From Chelydra serpentina (taxonomy: Eukaryota; Chordata; Testudines; Chelydridae), in contig JBAIAC010000590.1 in assembly GCA_037349315.1 (NCBI GenBank), positions 310,001 through 374,000 on the forward strand: 64,000 nucleotides of DNA, given 5' to 3'. Of this stretch, positions 11,473-20,396 are shown piece by piece; the first letter of the stretch is position 1, and every line of letters starts with the position of its first letter. The notes beneath the pieces were generated by a model. It was given only the letters and a program-made list of their open reading frames with translations, had not been told where the DNA came from and did no database searches. The position numbers and the translations under genes were made by a program.

Positions 11473-12839
11473 ATGTATGCTAAGCACCGTAAGAACGACC
11501 TGGTGGAGCTGTGCAGGCAGAGGGGGCTGCGCGTTGGAAAGTCCACAAAGACCAGCTGATTGCGTAGCTGGAGGAGAAGGATCGCTTGGATGACCCGATC
11601 CCTGTCCCTGGGGGAAGCCGCCCGACAGACGCAGCATGGGCCCCAGGGCCTGACCTGGCTGGGAGGGGGTCAGACTGCTGCCGAGGACATCCCCAAGACC
11701 CCTCTCGCCTCTGCACAGGGGAGAGGTTGGGGAAAGCCCAGCAAATACCGAGGACACCTGACCCCAGCGGCCAGCAGGGGATCTTCCCGGAGGAGCTCCC
11801 CATCCCAGCAGTGGAGGCGGCTGGATTGGGAGATGAAAATGAAGGAGCTGGAGGATCGCGAAAAGCAGCGTCAGCATGAGGTGCAAGAGAAGGAGAAACA
11901 ACGCCAGCATGAGGAGAAACAACGCCAGCATGAGCTGGAGCTGGCCAGACTGAGGAGCAGTGAGGCCCCGGCTGCGGTGAGTGAGGGGGGACCCAAGACT
12001 ACAGGGAAGTTTTGATTGTAACTTCCTGGCCCGGCGTAAGGAAGGGGAAGACATAGACAGCTTCCTGGCGGCCTTTGAGAATGCCTGCAGGTTGCCCAAG
12101 GTTGACCCTGCAGACAAGATCCAGTATCTCACCCCCTTACTAGGCCCTGCAGGCCTGGACGTGTACGGGCCGAATGAAAGAGACGGAGACTGGGGACTAT
12201 GAACTGTTCAAAAAGGCCCTGCTTTGTGAGCTTGGGCTGACTCCCGAGATGTACCGTCAAAGGTTCCGGGGTCAGCGAAAAACCCCTGAGATCACGTACC
12301 TACAATTGGCCAACCGGATACATGGATACGCCCGCAAGTGGACCGCTGGGGCCCAAACTATGGAGGGCCTGCTCAAACTATTCCTAGTGGAACAGCTGTA
12401 TGAACAGTGCCCATCAGACCTGAAGCTATGGTTGATGGACAAAAATCCAGGGAGCCCGCAGCACGCAGGGCGGCTGGCCAACAAGTTTGTGAACAGTCGG
12501 TCAAGGGGTGGCAGGGAGGAATCCCAAAGGAGCAGGCCCACCCTGAGGCAGCCAGAGAGTCACCATGGGACCTCCCAAAGGGGAAATAGGGAGAACCCCC
12601 TCCCGAGGGGAACCTCCGACATCAGAACCAACCGACCTGCTCGAGGGCACCAACGGGACATGAGCTGCTATCACTGCGGCCAGAGGGGCCACTTACGGTC
12701 CCAGTGCCCCAAGATCAGAGAGAGACTGAGCAGACCAAACCCACACCGGGTTAACTGGGTAGGGACCCAGCCGGATGAGGGGCCGACAGCCCAGAGGAGG
12801 GGGGCTGGATGCTCCGGACTCAGGGTTCTTGGTTTATAG
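11473..12839 (+). pseudogene. gag: gag of element 1, copy A (frameshifted)
   Basis: This is the structural polyprotein of a Gmr1-like retrotransposon, which would form the cytoplasmic particle. The chosen start is ATG 11473. It opens a short segment (HRKNDLVELCRQRGLRVGKS) with the spacing of a SAP-like helix-loop-helix; a one-base deletion ends it at 11559. A charged Gln/Glu/Lys-rich coiled coil follows (about 11830-11970, repeated EKQRQHE). The SCAN-like capsid is split over two frames, near 12013-12180 and 12174-12600, with LKLFLVEQLYEQCPSDLKLW resembling the SCAN core. A CX2CX4HX4C zinc knuckle lies at 12666-12707. At least three frame changes make it nonfunctional. It overlaps the pol frame by 65 bp. 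Confidence 0.88.
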
Positions 12840-14988
12840 GGTGGGCGCGGGGCTGTCCCTCCGGAGAGAGTGCCTTGTTTCCCTGGAGATAGATGAGAGG
12901 AAGGTCACTGGATACTGGGATACGGGCGCGGAGGTGACGCTGGCCCGGCCCGAGGTGGTGGCCCCAGATCGGGTGGTACCCAACACCTACCTGACCCTAA
13001 CAGGGGTGGTCGGGACTCCGTTCAAGGTACCCGAGGCGAGGGTACACCTGAAATGGGGGGCCAAGGAGGACCCCAAGGACGTAGGGGTGCACCAGCATTT
13101 GCCCACTGAGGTACTGATGGGGGGGGACCTAGAAGACTGGCCCAATGAATCCCAGGACACCCTGGTCGTGACCCGTAGCCAGAGCCGGCAAGGGGCGCTA
13201 CGCCCGGGCCTCGGAGAGGGTGCCTCACACAGGGTGCAGGACCCTGCCCCAGTGGGGAGGGAGTACCCCAGGACCAGGCGCAGAGAGGCTGCAGCCTCAG
13301 ACACAGACAGCACAAGGGAGCAGGCTCCTATCCCTTCCCCAGCGGTTGAGTTCCAGGCCGAGTTACAGAGAGATCCCTCCTTGCGGAAGCTCAGGGACCT
13401 GGCCGACCGCAGGGAGGCGCAGACCATGTGGAGAGGCTGCCAGGAGAAGTTCCTCTGGGAGAAGGGGTTCCTGTACCGGGAATGGGCTCCCCCCGGTGAG
13501 ATGGAGACATGGGGGATCAGGAGGCAGCTGGTGGTCCCCCAGAAGTATCGCCGCAAGCTACTGTACCTGGCCCATGACATCCCTCTCGCAGGGCACCAGG
13601 GAATCCGGCGCACCAGGCAGAGGCTGCTACAGAACTTTTACTGGCCTGGGGTCTTTACAACTGTCCATCAGTACTGCCGGTCCTGTGACCCCTGCCAGCG
13701 GCTGGGGAAGGCTCGGGACAAGCGGAAAGCGGCTTTGAGGCCTTTGCCCATCATAGAGGAGCCCTTCCAGAAGGTGGCTATGGACATAGTGGGGCCTCTC
13801 AGGAAGACAACCCGGTCGGGGAAGAAATACATTCTGGTGGTGGTAGATTTCGCCACCCGCTACCCCGAGGCGGTGCCCTTATCCTCCATTGAAGCAGACA
13901 CCGTGGCGGATGCGCTGCTGACCATTTTCAGCCGAGTGGGGTTCCCCAAGGAAGTCCTGACAGACCAAGGGTCCAACTTCATGTCGGCCCTGCTCCGGTG
14001 CTTGTGGGAGAAATGTGGGGTCCGGCACAGCTGGGCCTCAGCATATCATCCCCAGTCCAATGGGCTGGTGGAGAGGTTCAATGGGACGCTAAAGATGATG
14101 CTGAAAACCTTTATGAACCAGCACCCGCAGGACAGGGACAAGTACCTACCGCACCTACTTTTCGCGTACAGGGAAGTGCCCCAGGAGTCTACCGGATTCT
14201 CGCCCTTCGAACTGTTATACGGCAGGAGGGTGAGGGGGCCCCTGGACCTGATGAGAGACGAATGGGAGGGGGAGGCTGCCCCCGAGGGAGAGTCAGTGGT
14301 GGAGTATGTCCTGACCTTCCGAGAGAGACTTACTGAGCTCATGGGCCTGGCCAAGGGAAATCTGGCCAGAGCCCAGAGGAAGCAAAAGGTCTGGTACGAC
14401 CACACAGCACGGGCCCGCGCCTACGCCACCGGGGATCAGGTGATGGTTCTCATCCCCGTGAGGAAAAACAAGCTGCAGGCCGCTTGGGAAGGCCCTTTCA
14501 AGGTTGTCAAGCAGCTAAATGAGGTAAATTATGTGGTGGAGCTGTCTAACCGGGCACACCACTGCCGGGTGTACCATGTCAATATGATGAAGCCATATTA
14601 TGACAGGGGGAATGTGGTGCTGGCCGTGTGTGGACATTGGGAGGAGCAGGGAAGTGACCCTCTAGTAGATCTATTCCCTGAGACAAGAGCTGGCTCCTCC
14701 GAAGAAACGGTCCCTGTGACGGGTTGGGGCCACAGAGACCTGCTTGGTGCTGCCACCTGGTGTGCCAAGGCTACTTCTACCTCTGCTTCCAGGCCTTTTC
14801 CAGTTTGGGACTCCCGAATCCTGTCTGTTTTGAGCCAGATTCCACTGATCTGCTGCAAACACAGACCCAGGTCCGAACCAAGTCCACTTACCCCTGTAAG
14901 GCCCCTGGAAGCGCTCTTGCCTTTGACACCCAGCTGCTCAACTCCAAGGAGGTTCAAACCCTTAATCAATCCGTTTTACCCTGTATAA
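12775..14988 (+). CDS. pol: pol of element 1, copy A: protease and integrase, truncated before RT
   Basis: An open frame of 737 codons; residues 1 to about 646 belong to the element. The aspartic protease has DTGA at residues 49-52 and GGDLED near 117-121. After a variable linker comes integrase. Its zinc module is H267, H274, C301, C304. The catalytic triad is D337 (MDIVGP), D397 (LTDQGS) and E433 (VERFNG), with 35 residues between the second D and E. A GPF module lies near 573-575 and YHVNMMKPYY closes the domain. No chromodomain is visible. No RT follows: from 14715 the frame reads antisense LTR of element 2 and stops by chance. Protease directly followed by integrase is the Gmr1 arrangement. 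ATG 12775 is the first in this frame, but expression by frameshift from gag is equally possible. Confidence 0.9.
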   Translation: MRGRQPRGGGLDAPDSGFLVYRVGAGLSLRRECLVSLEIDERKVTGYWDTGAEVTLARPEVVAPDRVVPNTYLTLTGVVGTPFKVPEARVHLKWGAKEDPKDVGVHQHLPTEVLMGGDLEDWPNESQDTLVVTRSQSRQGALRPGLGEGASHRVQDPAPVGREYPRTRRREAAASDTDSTREQAPIPSPAVEFQAELQRDPSLRKLRDLADRREAQTMWRGCQEKFLWEKGFLYREWAPPGEMETWGIRRQLVVPQKYRRKLLYLAHDIPLAGHQGIRRTRQRLLQNFYWPGVFTTVHQYCRSCDPCQRLGKARDKRKAALRPLPIIEEPFQKVAMDIVGPLRKTTRSGKKYILVVVDFATRYPEAVPLSSIEADTVADALLTIFSRVGFPKEVLTDQGSNFMSALLRCLWEKCGVRHSWASAYHPQSNGLVERFNGTLKMMLKTFMNQHPQDRDKYLPHLLFAYREVPQESTGFSPFELLYGRRVRGPLDLMRDEWEGEAAPEGESVVEYVLTFRERLTELMGLAKGNLARAQRKQKVWYDHTARARAYATGDQVMVLIPVRKNKLQAAWEGPFKVVKQLNEVNYVVELSNRAHHCRVYHVNMMKPYYDRGNVVLAVCGHWEEQGSDPLVDLFPETRAGSSEETVPVTGWGHRDLLGAATWCAKATSTSASRPFPVWDSRILSVLSQIPLICCKHRPRSEPSPLTPVRPLEALLPLTPSCSTPRRFKPLINPFYPV

Positions 14989-15855
14989 AGCTTATACAGG
15001 GTAAACTCATAAATAGTTCGCCTTCTATTTCAAAGATAGAAAGATATGCACAACTGTTGACTTTCCCCAGGCACCAACTCGTACTCAAGGAAACTTAATA
15101 AGTAAAAAGTGATTTTAATAAGTACATAAATAGGATTTAAGTGAGTTCAAGTAGTGACAGACAGAACAAAGCAAGTTACTTAGTAAAATAAAATAAAACA
15201 CGCACGTCTATGTCTATTCAAAGTTAACACGGATAAAAGCCTCACCAGATTCAGATATTTTCCTTTTTACAGGCTGTAGAATTAGCCTGGGTCCAGCAGT
15301 CGCTCACACCCCCTAGTGTCTTTTTCCTTTGTTCAGTTCCCCTCAGGAATGTCCTTGGGGGGGGGGAGTGGAGAGCCTCTCCCTTTAGCTAGCTGAAGAC
15401 AAAATGGAAGGGTCTTGCAAGGGCTTTTATAGCCTTTCTTCCTCTCCCTGCGTAGGATCCAGTTGCCCTGGAGTTTTGGGATCACATGGGCAAGTCACCT
15501 GTCCATGCGCCCTAACCAGTCTAACCAGTTGCATTCCAGACCCGGCCCCAATGTGGATTGGGGTCTGCAACGTCTTTTGTCTGTCAAGTGCTCGCATTTA
15601 CCAGGCACATTCTTTGCTCCAAAGATGATCCCATGCACTTACAAAGGCTATGTACAAAACCAGCAAATATAAAACCAGTCTTCATAACTCCAACTACAAC
15701 AATGATACATACATACAAACAGGAGGAGTAAATTCAGTAGGTCATAACTTTCACAGAGATATGTTACATGGCACATGTAGCATAAAACATATTTTAGTTA
15801 CATATATACATTTATAAGCATCTCCCCATAAAGTTTTATGGGGAACACCGTCACA
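14715..15855 (-). repeat. LTR of element 2 (full length, 1141 bp), copy A
   Basis: The LTR runs from TGTGACGGGTT to CACCGTCACA on the + strand, so both ends carry the inverted TGTGACGG/CCGTCACA termini and the canonical TG...CA. On the minus strand a purine-rich AGGAGGAGGC immediately precedes it and would be the polypurine tract, making this the 3' LTR. A TATAAA-containing stretch lies close to its minus-strand 5' end (near 15810). The left flank is host pol (CGGTCCC). The right flank of the whole element is lost, so no target-site duplication can be tested. Confidence 0.85.
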
Positions 15856-16922
15856 GCCTCCTCCTGAACTTACTGCCAGAGACTTGGACACTGTCCATGG
15901 CGGAGGCAGTACACATAAAGCCCCTGTTTGTCTTTGGTCACACCCCTTTTCAGTACCGGCACACCACATGGTGTCATTCGTAATGGTTTTAGCAAAATGC
16001 GAGGTTCCTGGTCTCCGGGCGCCTGAAAATGGGTTGGGGTGTAGTATTGCTAACAGGATACAGATAGCAATACCTGTTAAGGTGTAGGAACCTCGGCATT
16101 TAGCTCTCAGTGCCATGAGGTGGCGTGCCTCAGTTTCCCCTTTCACACAGCAGCCTGGGCCTGTTATGCTTTTGCTGTTGTGCCAAGCTTCCAGCCGGTT
16201 ACCCGATATAGGCCGACAGGTAACATGTTTGTACGACCGTGAGGTCACCATCCCAAGCATGTCCAACAGTTTTTCCCACCAATCAGGTATGTTCCCCATC
16301 TTGAAAGGGTTGACCCTCAGTGTTAACTCCTTTGTTATCACCCACAGATGAAGTAGGGAAAGACACAGGATTACCCACCCGTCTGTATATCCTGGTAGGC
16401 ACTCTGATGCAGATTCTTCTGCCTCTTTGGAGCAGGCTCCTGAATCAGGCATGGGTTTGAGGTTCTGGCAAGGAAAGGGTGTACTGCAACCCGGCCTGCC
16501 CTCGGCCCCTCCCTCTGGAATTTCTCTGGGCTGGTTCCCATCCCCTTGTGTGGCTTCACCCATGCAGAGACTCGCTCCCTTCTGCTTTGAAGAGAGATGT
16601 TTACCTCCTACCCGTGTAGCAAGAACAACCTCTTTCTTGGACACCCCAGTATCTGTTCCCAACAGGTCAGCTGGACGGACTCCTCCCTCCAGGAGGTCTG
16701 ACCCCCAGCTTTCCCTTCTAACCTGATCCACAGGAGAGGGGTCTGGCATCTGAAATGCAGACTTTTCACCCTCCTCCTGGGCAAGATCCTCCTGACAAAA
16801 GGTTGGCGGGCTCTCCGGCCCCCCCTCACCTTCCCTCCCTGGGCCTCTATCTGGGCCAGACACTCCCGTGTCCCCCCGAAGAGAAGGTGACCCTGGTCCA
16901 GCTGTGGGCTCCCAGCTGCAAG
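15856..16922 (-). other. Post-protease region of element 2 (no integrase or RT)
   Basis: In an intact Gmr1-like element integrase should follow protease, but no zinc-binding HHCC or DDE pattern is visible here. A long minus-strand frame (about 400 codons, 15751-16950) spans the region and continues into the LTR. It starts Pro/Gly/Glu-rich and has two hydrophobic stretches (WVILCLSLLHLWVI and GIAICILLAIL) in its second half. I recognise no domain. The 3' half recurs at 19134-19622 and 20743-21231. It may be an ordinary 3' untranslated region that happens to be open, or a degenerate linker. The absence of integrase and RT implies a non-autonomous or internally deleted element. Confidence 0.5.
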
Positions 16923-17540
16923 CTAAGATAGACCCTTCAGTGGCCTGCAAAATTCCCCCTTGCTATGAGGTAGAACATTCCCCTCCCCCGGGGAGATAAT
17001 TACAGGACAGGAACTGGCCACAGCTGCCGTCCCTGTGACTTCGCCCCCCCCTCTGGGGTTTTCAGCACCAGGTCCCTGCTTGCTGCCACCCAGCCCTGGG
17101 ACAGATTCTGCCACAGCAAAGAAATCATTTCCCAGTAGAAACGGTGTAAAATTGTGTGACACTGTTGCCACAGTTAGCTTAGCCTGCAAGTTTTCCGTTT
17201 GCATGTGTACTTTTGCCAGAGGTGCAATGACTTTGTAGCCACCCACCAGCTCCAATTCCGCCACTTTACCCGGCAACCAATCCTTCTCTTGGATCAGGTC
17301 CCTCCTGACTATAGAAATTTCAGCACCTGTATCTCTCAACCCAGTGATTACCTTCCCATTCAGTCTAACAGCATGCACATGCTCACTGCTTGGTGGTGTA
17401 GAAGTCAACTTCACAAACCCTGTGTGGAAAGAGGCAGCAGCTTCATGGGCCGCTTGATGCCTGTTTTCACTCAGCAGGGGACACTTATCTCTCAGGTGCT
17501 CGGTGGACTTACATCGATAGCACCTCCTGGGCTCCTCTGA
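16923..17540 (-). CDS. pro: Zinc knuckle and protease part of element 2 gag-pro, member 1
   Basis: Read on the minus strand, a CX2CX4HX4C knuckle (CYRCKSTEHLRDKC, 17481-17522) is followed in the same frame by an aspartic protease: LRDTGAEIS with the DTGA codons at 17322-17333, and FLLGNDFF about 60 residues later. Gag and protease therefore share one frame in this element, unlike element 1, where pol is in another frame. The protease would release the gag products in the particle. A GTG at 17414 is the first common alternative start after the knuckle, but the frame is open further upstream, so I treat it as an internal part of gag-pro. Confidence 0.82.
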   Translation of the reverse strand, partial: SEEPRRCYRCKSTEHLRDKCPLLSENRHQAAHEAAASFHTGFVKLTSTPPSSEHVHAVRLNGKVITGLRDTGAEISIVRRDLIQEKDWLPGKVAELELVGGYKVIAPLAKVHMQTENLQAKLTVATVSHNFTPFLLGNDFFAVAESVPGLGGSKQGPGAENPRGGGEVTGTAAVASSCPVIISPGEGNVLPHSKGEFCRPLKGLS

Positions 17541-18495
17541 TTGTACAGGGAATTTGGGACGAGTACTAGGGGAATGGGGAGGTGAGCGCCCAGCCTCCTT
17601 TTTCCCAGGGGTAACACGGTGACTCTGTTTTCCTTCGACCCTGTACCCCTCTGCCAGTGGTTTATGCGTAATTGCAGCTTGCGCCTGCTCTTAAGAGTCT
17701 GCAAACCCAGCTAATTCACTAACTGCTTTTACCTGTTTGTCCCACAAGTACTGTTTTACATCATCACTGCACATATTCAGGAATTGTTCCTGAGCAACCA
17801 AATCATACATCCCTTCAAAGCTTGTAATGTCTTTTCCCCTCACCCACTTATCTACCAGAACTGTCATTTCATTTGCATAAGCCACATTACTTAATCCATC
17901 TCCCCTCTTAAGACTCCTGAATTTAACCCTGTAGGTTTCAGGTGTAACCTGAAACTGTTTCAAAACCAGTTCCTTAAATTTACCATACTTGGAGGCATCC
18001 CCAATGGGCATCTTATTGAATACGTCCAGAGCTCTGCCAGTCAATTTGGCTATCAAGGTGGTCATTTTTTGATCTTCAGGGATCGCATGGAGGGAGCACA
18101 GTCTCTCGAAGGTGATAAAATATTCGGCTATAGCCTTGGATTCATCATACTGGAGGCATAGACGCTCCCATTTGGGGATTTTTGGGGAAGCAGAGCCGGC
18201 AGCTGAAGAGTTTCGACTCTTCAACTCTGCGATGGCCAGTTCATGCTTCTGGGCCTCCATAGCTCTCTTGTGGGGCCACCTCCTCCCTGATTCTTTCTGC
18301 TTCCATAGCTCTCTGGTGGGCCAGCTCCTCTGCTTCCATAGCTCTCTTGTGGGCCTCCTCAGCTCTCTTGTGGGCTTCTGTCTCTGCACTAATTTCCAGC
18401 GTACGTAATTCGATTCGTCTCTGATGTTCGTTCTCTTTCTCTGTTATTTCGAGTGTGGCAAGATCCAGTTTTACCGTGGCTTCGCTTACAGACAT
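17541..18495 (-). pseudogene. gag: gag of element 2, member 1 (one frameshift, one stop)
   Basis: The likely start is ATG 18493-18495 (MSVSEATVKLDLATLEITEK). An Ala/Glu/Arg-rich helical region with repeated HKRAMEAE-type units follows, probably a coiled coil. The SCAN-like capsid lies at about 17700-18180, with WERLCLQYDE, FITFERLC and DLVAQEQFLNMCSDDVKQYL resembling the SCAN dimer core. An extra G in the run at 18271-18275 shifts the frame compared with the other copies. A TAA at 17691-17693 interrupts the frame before the zinc knuckle; copy B has a tyrosine codon there. SCAN domains of vertebrate transcription factors are thought to derive from such gag proteins. Confidence 0.82.
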
Positions 18496-18768
18496 CTTAT
18501 TGCTGTCTAGTGCTGGGCCACGTTCCTCTGCAGTTCACTGAAACTGGACTGCACTCAGATCAGGAGCTCTTCAGTTAAGAGACTTTCCCAGCTTCCCTGA
18601 TCTTCACTCTTACTTATTTGATTTCCTTTTCTGTCCCTACTTCCCTTACCCGAAATAAGCAAACAGAAACTAACAAACCAGTAACCACTTTGTCTGTTTT
18701 CCAGCCACCACACTTAAAACTCACTTAAAATCACTACCAGTATGTCAAAGCAATCAGCTGTGCACAGA

Positions 18769-18786
18769 TCCTGCTCGACTACGCCA
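18769..18786 (-). promoter_or_regulatory. Primer-binding site of element 2, probably tRNA-Ser
   Basis: One base inside the LTR edge, the minus strand reads TGGCGTAGTCGAGCAGGA. The first 11 bases are complementary to the CGACTACGCCA 3' end of vertebrate tRNA-Ser (AGA/TGA), recalled from memory. The next bases match again only if one extra base is allowed. The site is repeated at 20378-20395. Confidence 0.6.
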
Positions 18787-18787
18787 C

Positions 18788-20396
18788 TGTGATGGGTTGG
18801 GGCCACAGAGACCTGCTTGGTGGTGCCACCTGGTGTGCCAAGGCTACTTCTTCCCCTGCTTCCAGGCCTTTTCCAGCTTGGGACTCCCGAATCCTGTCTG
18901 TTTTGAGCCAGATTCCACTGATCTGCTGCAAACACAGACCCAGGTCCGAACCAAGTCCACTCACCACTGTAAGGCCCCTGGAAGCGCTCTTGCCTTTGAC
19001 ACCCAGCTGCTCAACTCCAAGGAGGTTCAAACCCTTAATCAATCCGTTTTACCCTGTATAAAGCTTATACAGATGTTACATATATACATTTATAAGCATC
19101 TCCCCATAAAGTTTTATGGGGAACACCGTCACAGCCTCCTCCTGAACTTACTGCCAGAGACTTGGACACTGTCCATGGTGGAGGCAGTACACATAAAGCC
19201 CCTGTTTGTCTTTGGTCACACCACTTTTCAGTACCGGCACACCACATGGTGTCATTCGTAATGGTTTTAGCAAAATGCGAGGTTCCTGGTCCCCGGGCGC
19301 CTGAAAATGGGTTGGGGTGTAGTATTGCTAACAGGATACAGATAGCAATACCTGTTAAGGTGTAGGAACCTCGGCATTTAGCTCTCAGTGCCATGAGGCG
19401 GCATGCCTCAGTTTCCCCTTTCACACAGCAGCCTGGGCCTGTTATGCTTTTGCTGTTGTGCCAAGCTTCCAGCCGGTTACCCGATATAGGCCGACAGGTA
19501 ACATGTTTGTACGACCGTGAGGTAACCATCCCAAGCATGTACAACAGTTTTTCCCACCAATCAGGTATGTTCCCGATCTTGAAAGGGTTGACCCTCAGTG
19601 TTAACTCCTTTGTTATAACCCACAGAATTTAACCCTGTAGGTTTCAGGTGTAACCTGAAACTGTTTCAAAACCAGTTCCTTAAATTTACCATACTTGGAG
19701 GCATCCCCAATGGGCATCTTATTGAATACGTCCAGAGCTCTGCCAGTCAATTTGGCTATCAAGGTGGTTATTTTTTGATCTTCAGGGATCGCATGGAGGG
19801 AGCACAGTCTCTCGAAGGTGATAAAATATTCGGCTATATCCTTGGATTCATCATACTGGGGGCATAGACGCTCCCATTTGGGGATTTTTGGGGAAGCGGA
19901 GCCGGCAGCTGAAGGGTTTCGACTCTTCAACTCTGCGATGGCCAGTTCATGCTTCTGGGCCTCCATAGCTCTCTTGTGGGCCACCTCCTCCCTGATTCTT
20001 TCTGCTTCCATAGCTCTCTGGTGGGCCAGCTCCTCTGCTTCCATAGCTCTCTTGTGGGCCTCCTCAGCTCTCTTGTGGGCTTCTGTCTCTGCACTAATTT
20101 CCAGCGTACGTAATTCGATTCGTCTCCGATGTTCGTTCTCTTTCTCTGTTATTTCGACTGCACTCAGATCAGGAGCTCTTCAGTTAAGAGACTTTCCCAG
20201 CTACCCTGATCTTCACTCTTACTTATTTGATTTCCTTTTCTGTCCCTACTTCCCTTACCCGAAATAAGCAAACAGAAACTAACAAACCAGTAACCACTTT
20301 GTCTGTTTTCCAGCCACCACACTTAAAACTCACTTAAAATCACTACCAGTATGTCAAAGCAATCAGCTGTGCACAGATCCTGCTCGACTACGCCAC
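18788..20396 (-). repeat. Tandem member 2 of element 2 (1609 bp)
   Basis: It consists of a shortened LTR (18788-19133, 346 bp, missing 795 internal bp), the 3' part of the internal region, a deletion junction near 19626 (CCCACAG to AATTTAACCC), the N-terminal gag part and a primer-binding site. It is nearly identical to member 3, which begins exactly 1609 bp later, so one duplicated the other recently. The deletion ends share only a base or so and do not fit GT...AG intron borders. Confidence 0.9.
19613..20044 (-). pseudogene. gag: gag fragment of element 2, member 2
   Basis: The coding remnant runs from the Ala/Glu-rich helical region through the first half of the SCAN-like capsid (WERLCPQYDE to VTPETYRVKF). 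It is then cut by the 1575-bp deletion, so the second half of the capsid, the knuckle and the protease are missing. The start codon region is also gone through a 94-bp deletion. Variants such as CPQYDESKDI distinguish members 2 and 3 from member 1 (CLQYDESKAI). Confidence 0.8.

Noticed and set aside
12987..13613. Open frames antisense to the pol of element 1
   Set aside because: They are shadows of the GC-rich pol frame; the plus-strand frame carries all protease and integrase motifs.
11434..14714. A domesticated host gene with a SCAN domain
   Set aside because: The SCAN-like region lies between a coiled coil and a zinc knuckle, is frameshifted, and is followed by protease, integrase and, further on, RNase H and an LTR, so it is a retrotransposon gag.
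19600..19640. Splicing as the cause of the gag/protease gap in members 2 and 3
   Set aside because: On the minus strand the missing piece does not start with GT and end with AG in any placement allowed by the one-base overlap.
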